Source: Phytoseiulus persimilis (lineage: Eukaryota > Arthropoda > Arachnida > Mesostigmata > Phytoseiidae). From it: DNA of 64,000 nt. Shown one piece after another: positions 13,801 through 26,000 of this stretch (its first letter is position 1; each line of letters begins with the position of its first letter). The notes beneath the pieces were generated by a model, which ran no database searches, was not told the DNA's origin, and saw only the letters and a program-made list of their open reading frames with translations. Both the position numbers and the translations under genes were made by a program. The stretch covers positions 48,232,745-48,296,744 of the forward strand of contig CM075102.1 of the NCBI GenBank assembly GCA_037576195.1. Reading direction: 5' to 3'.

Positions 13801-16800
13801 CTTTGGGGGTGGGTGACGCCGAGTGTGACGAACAGCCACATACTTCGTGGTGGAGTACGGCGACCTGCTCGTGGTCTACGACGGAGACTCCTTGAGTTGG
13901 AGCCAGAGTGGCGCGACTTAACGGGTCCACACCGACCTACAAAGATTATAGCCAGGCGGGGAACATCGTAATCCACTGCCGAGGCGAATTTTCTTTCCCT
14001 CCTTGGACAGTTCGTCCGATGCCGTGTCCGATGTCCGGTAACTAGCACTCGATGACGTTTCGGTAAAGTGTTTGCCTATCGCTCGAGACATTAACCTCTC
14101 CTTTCTCTTTCCGGCTGTCGTTTCCGGCTTTTCCGTCCGGACTGTTTTCGACAGGCTACCGTTGAGTTTGGGATAACGCCGAGTCACTCGGCTTTCCATG
14201 GAATTCCTCCACGGGGAACTCCATGGGCGCTCATATTTTCGTCAGCCTCGATCGAGCATGCGTTCGATGACCGCCCTTCGATTCTTTCGGTGTCGATATC
14301 GAGCTCCTAAACTCGACTTGGATCGGAAGTTGCGGGATGGTTACGGCGGGCGGAGTCTTGGGACTCGCGCTTTGGGGCTCAGCGCGATCAGAACTCTGAG
14401 AACCGTGATGGCAGCACCTGACGACAAGGGAAAACGGTGACTGAGAAGCCGAAGTACTCGTTCCGTTGAGACGTTGGAACAATCAAAGCGTTCCGAGTCA
14501 AATAAAAGCTTCTCTGTCGGCCTCGTTCATTCACAAGCCGAGGAAAACGGAGCCGTTCTCACACTCACACGATTCGCCACTGTCTGTTTACCTGTCTGCC
14601 AACCAGTCAGCCAGCCTGCCTGCCGGCCGGCCGGCCTGCCTGCCTTTCTACGATATGCCTAGTGGCTTCTGAGTGAATGTAAAGTTCTTATCGGAGGCGC
14701 TATCCAATGATAATGGCGGTGGCGCGGCAACACCAGATGCGATAGTTGCTTTCGCCAATCGACAAAGACCGCCGGACCGACTTCCGACATAACGTTCGTT
14801 TTTGCGTTGATCTCCTGCGTTCCTGTGTCGCTGCACTCGGGTGATCCTTTTATCCTGCTGCGACCTCCGCTGAGGCGATATGTCGCGAGAATTCCCGACC
14901 CTCGCCCGAATTCCGTTTGGTCGAGACAATACTCTCTGATCGTCCTGGCGTCTGACATGACGTCGGCGCCACTGATAGATAATGAAAATATCAAAAGGGT
15001 TCTCGAAGTCCCTTGAAGCGTATGTTGTCCGGTATCAGGTGCTAGCCCGGTTCTCTTCCTGCTGATTGGCTCACAGACCAGTTGGGGTTTATGGACCAAT
15101 TAGGGAATCCAGGACGTCTGTCTGGTCATCGTCGGAGACCGCGGCAGATTCAAACGAGACCGCCGGAAGAGAAAGGGTCCTTTTCATCAGTGTGGCAGGT
15201 GGATATCCGTTCAGAAGATCTTCTCGCCTTATCGAGCGACTGCTCGAAACCGGCGACGCAAAGGCGCACCGAGGTGTCTTCCTCTGGCTCTCAATTCAGA
15301 AGAAAGCCGATGTCTGATTGAGGACGGCATTCTTGCATGTCGTTCTTCTGTCGTTCCATGCCGGTCCGAAAATCCAAGCTGATTATATATTTTCAAAGTA
15401 CCTCTCAACATGGAACGGCTCGAATGAACGTGAGACCTCGAGGGACGGGGAAAATATTTGAAGAGCGCGGACTTCACCAACGTTCGGGAATGCTGTCAGG
15501 CGGGGAGTAACGTACGTCACCGGTGTTTCTGGCGACACGACTTTCCTGCTTGTGACGACATCGCCGTATAAGTGAATGACGGCCTCAACGGTTACAGTGG
15601 ACAGCGGTCACACATCGCGACAAATGTCAACTCATCAAGTGAATGTCCGTATGACAAAGGTGACGCAGTCATTTGTCTTTGGATGCTCATGACTGTTCCA
15701 GTGTCCGCGCGAACATTCATTTCGCAGACGCGCATCAATCACGCTTTTCGTTGGACTTCCTCTGTGGAACCGAACATCAATCCATGGACCCAACGAGTGA
15801 CACTCACTCGTGCTTTTGTTCCAGAAGGAAAAAGGTCAGTCTTTGATGTGATTGTCAACTGGCGCGCGCGGCAACACGTTCCGACGTAAAGGCACGACAA
15901 CTGTCAATGACGCAATCAGAGTGTCGGGGAAATCATTCCAAATAAGAATTCATTATTCAGACTTGCGCCGCGACGTTTGTCCACGCGCCCCTTAAACCGA
16001 GAACTCGACGCGAAAGGTTCGGTGTCCGAAGCTCCGCTCCAGGACGAGTCGAAGTCTATCAAAGTGCCATTGAGGAAGACAACCGGAATCCTTCTGCTTG
16101 CTCTTTTTTCCTCCTCCTCCCCGACTGACTGGGCTCGCTTGTTGGGGAGCTTGACTGGATACTTCGACCGTTCGGCCGACCGACCGACCGACCGCCCGCC
16201 CGCCTGCTTGCTCGACAAACCAAGCAGTGGACCGCTTGCCATGAAGGATGATGTCCCGGCCACAGCTGCACAAGGGGGAGCAAATAAATTGATCCCTGAG
16301 GAACTCCAACCCCTCCATCCATGTCTTCTCCTCGAGAAGCGGCGGCAGCCGCACCAGCAGCAATTTGCTACGGGGGCGGAACAAGAGGCGTGGTTAGGAT
16401 TTCTCACATTCAGCGCTTACAGTGTGTGATGGCTTCTTCCTCCTTCATCTTTGTACTCGTACACTTGCCCGTAATCGACTGCTGTCTTCGCAGCAGACAC
16501 GGCAGACGGACGCGGTTCAAAAATGGGCAGGAGCCGGGGAAGGAACAAGTGTCGTCAATTCGGACTGGTTTCCACGTCGTTGGACCGGAGAGCGTTTCTT
16601 GATGTAATCAAATCTGTAAAAACAAAACAAAAAAAATATGAAATGTCAAGGCTGGAAAACACTGCAAGGAGATCCCTTCGGGGGAAGAAAAACCGCAATC
16701 TCGAAAGTGATGAGCCGAGAATAACTTCATGAGAGTGAGCATTCCTCAAATATTGAGATCCAAGGGTGCGCGGGAACAAGTCAAGTGGATAGGCGAACTC

Positions 16801-16962
16801 GCAGACTGGAGGCCAGCTACAAATCACTCGGGAAAGACGGAGGAGAACTCGGGCGTTCCCCGACTCAGACTCGAGGATCTCGATATCGGCACGTTTGGCT
16901 TGAGGGCAAAAAAAAAAACTCAACTTCCAATGGTCGCGGTCGTTCTCCATCTCCCCCCTCCC

Positions 16963-17047
<85 letters not shown>

Positions 17048-20000
17048 ATAGCTCTCTCTTCCTGAAACAATGTATCTCTCTCTCCATATTTTCGTTTGTT
17101 GCCTTTCCTCTGTGCTCGAAGCAGAATAGCATGCGTTCCGAATCTGTTTGAGCTTCCGAAAACGGCTCGATTTGCGGCTACGCGAGAGGTTTGTTTTCAT
17201 CACACTGCGCGACTGGTCCCTTGCTGCTGAACGAATGAGGGCACGGAGATTCGAGACCCTTGACTGTATCAGGAACCTAACAAAAAGAAAAATCAGTTCG
17301 GAATCCACGGGCTCGGAGCTCGAGGAATCTTCACTCCGTGGTCTGTGCCTTCACCGTGACTCCATGAAATGGGAATCGGAGAAGATTTGAAACGACGAAG
17401 AAAACTGCTGGAACCTACAAAGCTGGGCGGTCACTTCGTTTACATTGAACAGATGCTGGCACAATTTACAGTGTATCCCGCAATGAAATTGATACAAATG
17501 TTAGTGACCGCCAGGAAGTAGCTGCGAGAAGCCGCGAAATGCTCCGTGGCCTGTGCGTCTGAGACTTTTCACAATTGGGACTCGTTCTTCGGAGGCGCCT
17601 TGTTCCACCTCCAGGTGGCTGCCTGCTTCACAGTCGACTACCGCCACTTCTAGCCGAGCAAGGAGCAGGAGCACCAAAAGCGTGGTTCAGTTCCAATTTC
17701 AGTGTTCATTTAACAAATGTGACTCACCCCTCGTCGCGGGTGAGAGGGAAGGAGCAGAGCGGCGGAGGGGGCACGTGGTAGAGGGGCTAGGTGGCCACGG
17801 AGGGGGCGTGATTGTTCCGGCGAGGGAAGCCGAGGAGGGGGTTGTGGAACAAACTCGGAGCGGAGTTAGAGGAGGGGAGAGAGTCTAAAAAACTCTCTTG
17901 GCCAATCTCGACACTAAGCAGGGCTCGCTATGTGAGTTTGTGTGTCTGTCTGTCGCTTGCTCGGTCGGTCTGTGCATCTCCCGACTCGAGTCGAGGGGAG
18001 CACGACGAGCGACCTGAGAGAGGCACAGGTTGTGAACTGTTCTACGATTGTGGTGGCGGCACTCGCTCAGTTACCGAGATCTTAATTGAATTGGAACGAC
18101 GAGTGGTTTGCTGGCGATACCATCAAATCACACGTTCGAAAGCTCTACTCGTTCCGCTCGTTTCAAACTCGTCCTCACTCGTGGAGCTCTGGCTGAGTGC
18201 ATGGAGGGTGACTGCACGAGGGACCGCAGCACATCGTACCGGCCTCGAACATTTATTGAAGGGGTTGCTAGCTGGCTCCTCGGCGCTTTGCGGAGTGTCT
18301 TCGTCTGTCAGTTAGCTCCGTTCGTCGGTCCATCCGTTGCTCCGTCCGAGTCAGACATTTACAACTTCTGAACACTGCGGACCTGACCCGTGGATTCTTT
18401 CCTCCACTTTTTACGACGTCGAGTGATGATACACTGCCGCGCTTTCAGCGGTGGAAGTTTTGAAGATCCGACCGCACTGCGTCATGGACATGATGAACGT
18501 TTCCATCACAATTCCGTTGCTTCTCCGTCGAAACGCCTAATTCTTCGAGCGAATGAAACAACAAAACACAAGTTGACGCCTGCTGTTTTTTCACTCATGC
18601 GCAGCGTCGAGTCCTATCCGACTGCACCGGCGAATTGATGAAGAGGCATCTCGCTCGGAGCGATGTAGACGTCAACAAACCGTTTGTGGTCGTTTGGAAA
18701 CAGATTCAAATATTTTCAGATGAGTTTCTGCTGCCTTGGGCGCTCAACAGCGGTGAGGCTGTTTGAAGTTGTGATACTCATTGTTCCAGCTTGGGCTGTT
18801 GTTCCCGATCAACACGATCCAGATTGAGAGGTCAGACAGATTTGAATCCGGAGCACAGACCGGTAGGTGCGCCTGCTCATCCGCACGCAAACATCCACTC
18901 CGCTCGGTGTAGGATACTTCTGGCGGCGTCAGTTAGTGCGCAAGCGGAAGAAGCGTATAGGTCGAGCCCGTACTTTGAAGCATAATTCATTCATCGCTCC
19001 ATCAATTCCAAGATGTTCGATAGGTGATTCGATGAGGCTTGCGAAGCAGCGCGGGCCATGTTGTTGTCGGAGTTGGAAGATTATTTGGAGTACTTAGTGT
19101 GAACTTCAGCCGCGAACATTGCCAGAGCAACATTTCGCTCGCAGGATTCCTTAGCTCTCTCTGTCCCTGCCTACAAGCATCCTGCCTCCGTTCGTGCTGT
19201 ATTCAACCTCGTTCGAACTCAATCGCTGGAAAACCCCAGGTTACCAATGAGAATTTTGCAGCGGCAAGTGGGAACACCAGAAGAAACGTCCAGGTACAGT
19301 GATGATGTTTTTCGGAGAGCCCTCACGCGGACCACCGCGACCGCCACTCCACAATCGGAACGATTGGGCTTCGAAGATGATGAAGTGCGCTTGCCGCGAG
19401 CCAGTCTTCCATCCTCGTGGAGATGAACAGCCCCACGAGTAGACGGACAGTTCAGCTGATTGATGGGCTGATGGATGGACCGAGAAAAAGGTCATCAAAC
19501 GTACACCTCCCTCTGGAAAAAAAATTCTCGCTAAGCCGGGATGGGAGCTGAAAATTCCGTTCGACGCTTCCCCATTCATTCCGCCGTCTTGTGGGAGACT
19601 CACTTTGGCAGCGGTCAGGGAGCGACTTCATTTTGTTCCCCGAACTGTCAGATCCTTGGTTTCTGTGGTGGGTCCGCCGGCCGCTAGCGCGGAGCGTCGT
19701 CCGATGAATCGAGCGACTCTGCAAGCACACCTGGGTGATCCATCAGATCTCAGCACCTCCTTCTGATTATTAGTCCACGTTCGGAGAATCGAGAAACAAT
19801 GACATCTGTGGAAGAGACAATGAACTATCCGAAATGAAAGAGAAAAAAACGATTGTCTCCGATCGATGAATAGAAGTGGATCCGTGTGTTGAAGTTCGAC
19901 TTTCTCCGAAGTTACACGTGTTGTCTCTCTTGGATCGGTAGGAGAGTGAACAAGCTTGTTCAAGTTTCAAAAGGATCACAGCAGAAGAGCGACGAAAGAA

Positions 20001-23000
20001 GTTGCTCTTCCATTTATAACACGGGGCGAAACTGTGAAGAGATCCTCCCTAGACACGTCGGATGCCTCTCGAGGAAGAGGAGGAGCATAAAGTGTTTTCG
20101 GGGGAATGCGGATTTCCGATTTCCAAGAAACAAACCCAACCAACTCCGAACGATCCTACAGGAGTACATATTCATTCGTGGACGACCTTTCCACGTCGAG
20201 AGAAACCAGTCACCGATCACAGTTTTGAGTGAGGTGGACGGCGCTGATCCGGCCCGACCGAAACGGACCTCGATGAACGCACGCTTACTTGTTCAGGCAG
20301 CGTGCAGCACCTCTTTCCGCACAAATCGCGGAGCGTGGACTCCCGAGAGTGCTTCGACTGAAACCGGTGTCAAGGGCAGGCATCATTTCAAAAATGAACA
20401 GACTCGACCTCTCTCGGCAACATGGGCCGCGTCACTAGGCGACGGTCTGAGCCTCCAAACTACCCGAAACACACATTCGCTCTCAACCCCGAACTCCACC
20501 GTTCCACGGCAACGGACTCGCCTCGGCGTCGAGCTGGCCATGTAAACTGCTATGGGCAGCGATCACTCAATGCATCGATCGATCCATCTTCTTATCACGC
20601 CGACTGTCGCTTTATCGGTGTTTCGTATCGTAGCTAGTGCAATTCGCTGCTGCACAACAACGATGGCGGCGGCGGTGTTGGCGGCGGCGGCGGCAACAGT
20701 CTTCGACTTCTCCACTCAAATCCGTATCTCCGCTCCGTATCTTCCTTCGCTTGATCCTCGGCTCGTGTTCCGCCTTCCCGATTAAGTCGGTGTGCCTGGC
20801 TGGCGGCCCTTCGCTCAGGCTTCAAACACCGCTACGCCGCCCGTATAATTTTACGTCGATTATAATATTTTATGCAATTAACGTTCACTTGCTCGCTGGC
20901 AAGGGATCGAGTCTGCCGACCGACCGACCGGCCGGCCGGCCGCTTGGCACTCGTATCGTCGTTGAGGAGAATGACGACGACGACGGCGGCGGCGAGAAAA
21001 ATGAGAGAATTGAGCGTAAAAATTATCAAGCGATGGCCTGCCGTCGACCGGCCATCGGTAATTGCGGACAATTCACAGCATCACCTTAAACGGAACAAGA
21101 GGAAAGGCCGATTGGCCCGCGTATTATGTTCGTTCCGCCACTTTTTTTCCCACTCGGATCCACTGCTTATGATCTTCCTCAGTCGAGGAATTGCGTAATC
21201 GCAGTGAGTACAACGCGAAAATATCGGGTCCCGATATGGCGATGATGCCGGTCGGTCGGTCGCTCCGTCGGTCGGTCGCTCTGTCTCAGCCCGCGTCTAC
21301 GAAACGCCGAGCTGCCGCGTCATCGACCAGCACCCATGTGAGGTCTCGTAAGAGACGGCACCGGGAGGGAAAACGACAGCACGCAATCGATCTGACAAAA
21401 ACGAACAATTTCCTACGCGTTTCCCGAGCCGCGGCCCGGAACCGAAGGTTCGTTGGCGAGTGGACTCGGTCGATCCTAGCGAGTTGACCAGCGCTTCGTC
21501 GAGAGGCGCTCGGGTTCCGCGGGTTCTCTGCTCGGCGCCGGGCCCACTTGGCGTGGGACGCCCATGCTGGCCGCTCCATGAGGCGGCTGCGATCGAACCC
21601 GGCCGACAATGATTTGTGATCCAGATGGGACGTCAGGATGTGAACCGAGTCAGAATTGACTTGTCGATTTGGACTGTTTTTCTTCTCTTCATTCCCTGGC
21701 TGGCTTTCTTCTCTCGAGCCAGCTTCTGTTGTCACTGAAACTGCGTCCAAGCTCTTCGTCGCGGTCCCCTGTGGCGACTCGGAGTGAAAAATAACAAAAG
21801 ATTATCAACAACGTGGATAAGGTTAGATCATCCATTCTGGGCTGGTTACGTGTTCTTTACTTGACGCTACTCCACTCGGGAGACGGCAGGTCCCATAAAA
21901 CTGACTCCCTCATCGGCCCGATGCCGATCGACAGGATTTCTCATTACTCCTTGGTTCTTGGACGATGGTTTCTGCTCTTGATACAGACCGATCTGAGAGT
22001 CTCTCTTCAACAGAAAAGGATCCAACGTCCGATAAGTCATCGTGTCTGGCTGTAGTGCAAGTGCCGTACGCCGTGGAATCGAGCATCAATAAACTCGCGC
22101 ATGAGCTGAATTTGCTCATAGGAGATGGATTCTGATTATCCGACTTCACTCCTGGGCAGGGAGCGATCGCTGGAAACCTGGTTGATAGGATGAACGCGTC
22201 CACAAGAGAGCTGCCCCGTCTCTAATGTCCAAAGACCTCGAATATGAGAGAAATCCTAGAATATGCGGGCCTAACCAGGGGTTGAGCTATGGAAAAATTG
22301 ATAAAAAGGATCATCTGTACTCGAGGTGTCAACTTTGACATTCGTCAGCAACCTTGAGAGAAACTCTCGACGCCCGTAAATAACTTCGAGGTCGGCGGGA
22401 AGCTGCCCCCTCGGGAGGCAGCACTCGAGCGTATTTTGCACGTATCACTTCACGTGAGCGAGGTGGGACGGTACTCGCGCCGATCTGACGAGCCGACTTC
22501 AGGAACTTTTCCGCTGATTTCCTCCTAATCGATCATGAATCTCAATCTTCACAGTCCTCCGTTTCTTTCATGCAGACCGAGTGTTTTTTTTTCTGAGGGA
22601 AGGAACAGCTCTGTCTTCTCGGCCTTCTCTGTTCGCAAGGGAACGCCGAAGGAACCACCGCAAAAACTACGAATACCTCGAAGATCATGAGAGACTCTGG
22701 GGTGGTCCCTCAGAATATATTGGTGTTAAAATGTAACAAGTTGCTGCCGCTGCTGACTTGCGGGCTGGTCGATCGGGAGAAAAGTGAGCGAGCAAGAAAA
22801 GAAGATGAACAGCGTACTGACTGCCTAACCGAGCTGGCGAAGTAGCGAATGAGCGACCTCCTTGGCGAAAAACGAAGATCAATCAACGACCAACGAATCG
22901 ACATCCAGCGATAGATAGCTTGAGCTAACGACGAAAAGAACATCGTTCCTCGCATGACACGTTCGTCCGCTAAACCTGCCGAGTGAAATGCGGGTCGCTT

Positions 23001-26000
23001 CCTCCCGCAATTGTCCCATCGCACTGGCTTATCTTTAGGCGGGACAAAAACCCCATCGAGCGGAATGGCTACTCCGTCGTTTCGGAATCCTTGACGTGCC
23101 TGTACAAACATCGAAAATTCCGTCGAGGAAATTTACAAGTTGTTCTCGTTAACACTCCGACCGAATCGTTGGTTGACCGACAAATGCGTGAATTCGCCGT
23201 TTCGACTGAGCGGAATAGTATTCGCACTTCAGGAGGGTCGTTGTCGATCGAAGTCGACGACTCGACCACCGGCATGGCAGGAGCCGTTAAACTCTTGACA
23301 CGGCAAACAAGCATGCAAATCTGTCGTGCGGGCAGAGTTAACGCGAGAAAATTGACACGCCGGCAGACAAACAGACCGGCCGAAACACGGGCAGATAGAT
23401 GGACGCGCGTTTACGCGCTCTCATTGTCGAGCAGTCTCACAGTCTGACGCGAAAAGATGTCGGATCCTGCGCGACGTCGCGGCCGAGCTAGTCAAGGTTG
23501 CACCTCGGGGAAAACCTCTTGTCAACTGCACGTTTCGTCCACGAGGATCTGGCCAGTGGAAGTTCGTAGTGGTTCAGAATTTCGAATTTTCGGCAAGACG
23601 CGTGGGAGGAGGGAACGAATTCTACGAGTAGACTCACGAGAGTCGCAGTTCGCAGCAAATTTTGAAGCATTCGATCCGACTTCTCAATGCATCAACGAGT
23701 CGTCAGGCTCTAGCCGCAGCAACATCCACTCGGACTCGAAATGCCTCGGCGACTCAACATACGGATAAATGTTACATGAGTGCGGTTGGAGATCTTTCTG
23801 ATTCGGAAATCACCGACCCGAGCTCCTGAATTCGTTAAATGTTGAGCTCGGCTGCGGCTCAAAGCAAATTCGTGTTCTCATTCGTGTCGTTCATCAGTGA
23901 TCAACTCGTAGTTGCTGCGTTCGTAGTCGTGTGCGTTTGTTTGTCGACAGGAGCTCTCTGTGGCTGACCGCTGACTCAAAATTGATCCGATAAAATCTGC
24001 TGGCTGCATTAGGAGTAATGTCGCTTTGTTGCTTCCAGAACGACTCGTAGCATCGAGTGTCGCTCGAGACCATGCAGGCCACAGACTCTACCGGCCGCCT
24101 TTCAAACAGCGGCGGTTGAGTTCATCCTCGCCCGACTCCATTCCGCTCTCATCGTCCCCTCCAGTGTCTAATGGTGAGAACGCTTCCTGGATCCCTCGGC
24201 TGACCGGTAACAGAATCAGAAACGATTCCGACTCCGAGCGATATCAGTCGTGGATCGCGAAACAGCTCCTGAATCGATCTTTCCCGTTTTCAGGAAACTC
24301 CCGCGAAACCCGACCGGTACTCCGAGAAGACATTTTCGACAAAGAGTCACCCCAGCACGGCAAGGAACGCGATCGCACAGACCGGATAGAAAACCCCCAA
24401 TGCACGCCGAGATGCAACTCCGCGGACCTCGAGAGGGTCGAGGCTCACCTCGAAACGAAAGAGTTGTGGGACAAATTTCACACTCTCGGCACGGAAATGA
24501 TCATCACCAAAACTGGCCGGTGAGTTCGGCGCTGCAATCACTCCGTTCAGGCAGAATCAGGCATTCGGTCTTGAATCAAGGGGCCCGGAAGGAGGGACTC
24601 CGAGCAACTTCCACGCGCGAGAACTCTCGAAAGCGCTCCTTCTTTGTTTCATCCCGCTGTGCTCGCCAAAGGCAGACATCAATATCTCGGCCTGAATGAA
24701 AAACGTCCGAAATGATTGGGCTTTACAGGGCACGATTTTTCAAATTTTTCGAAACTCGTGCGGCGATCTCCAGGAGGGCAATCGCGCGAAACCTTCCCCC
24801 GAACCATTCATCCATCAGAACTCGGCGCCGAAGAGGGCTCGAGCTCGGTCTCTGGTTTCCGTTCTCATTTCGGGGAGCTTGTTGCATGAATGCTGCGTTC
24901 CGAGTGAAATGTTGATGAGTCATTTCTGAAGACGAGCCGACATGCGCCTGGACTGTGTCACCGAGTTGTCGCCGGGTCGTTTGTCAGAGGGCTCACGCGG
25001 CACCTCCTTGGGCCGAGCGTCACGAACCAGGTTGAAGACTGACGACAAATCACCGACGCCGAGCAGAGACATCCTGGGTCTCCTGCTCGAGACGAATTGC
25101 GCTGTGGGTCCGCGCGACGTGCTGAACGTGCGTACAGTATGCGCATTGCTTCCGACCCGAGAGCCCCGTGGTGATGTCTGGAGTTTTTCCCTCTGTTGAA
25201 TTCTCTGTTCAGATGTTGTGTCTGGATGGGGCTTCGGCGCGAGCTGAGAACCGCAGTGTGAGCTCCGAGCGTCCATCGGCCCTCCCGTCCATCTATGCGA
25301 GCGAGCGTTCGTTCATTCCGTTTGATATTCGCCATTAGCCCCACGCACACTCTCGAGATAATTATTCCGCTGATGGAAGCCACCAACTGGGCTGTCAGCT
25401 TCTTATCTCTCGCCCTGCGCACCGAGGGCAAAGTGATAAGCAACGGCGACCCGAAGCTCGAGCAGCGCATCATAGCGTATCATACGTGAGGCGACGGACA
25501 GATCGACGAATGGATGCCAGATGATCCACTCGATGCGACGAATAATCCCCGCTGCCACGTTGAAGCGCTGCGTCAGACTGTTGCTTTCGGTCGGCATGCC
25601 CACTACGACGTTACAACTTGATTCCGAACGATGAGATGCTTCGGCTGGGCGGCACGCGACAGCCGTAACGTGTGCGCAAACACGAACACCATGTTGACAC
25701 AGCCGACGAGATGAGCCGACGAGAAGCGCACGTTGCGCTGTTCTGGAGAACGCGTCACGGCCTCCATGTCACGCTCAGAATCGGGCCTACTCATCCGAAA
25801 TGTTAATGTCGGACTAAACGGAACACGCTAGTTCGCGGAGTTTCGGCCGTATCTCACTCGGCATCCGATCGGGTCTCTCTCGTTCCAACACGAATGAGCT
25901 CTGGGAGGAACGACGCGCCGTTTCCCGTTGTTGACGTCCGGAACCGAGAGTCCGGACTCGCCGGCACTGAAGAGTCGAAGCTTTCTGGGCGCTGATCGAA

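Larger units (their letters stand above)
4834..24038 (+). other. Tbx20 intron 1 (19.2 kb)
   Basis: Inferred from the phase-matched GTAAGT donor at 4834 and the TTGCTTCCAG acceptor at 24029-24038. I found no convincing nested gene. Long frames inside lack ATG starts or domains, such as the 219-codon frame at 19886-20545, which opens with GTG. The intron contains GC-rich patches with tetranucleotide repeats near 10.07, 14.6, 16.2, 20.9 and 21.25 kb, two long palindromes at 6668 and 6858, and a (TC)38 tract at 16969. For a developmental T-box gene such an intron would be expected to hold enhancers. Confidence 0.7.

Noticed and set aside
16865-17308. Minus-strand frame with a long (RE)n run
   Set aside because: It is only the translation of the (TC)n microsatellite.
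19886-20545. 219-codon plus-strand frame in Tbx20 intron 1
   Set aside because: Starts with GTG; the first ATG comes late and the translation has no domain or sensible composition.
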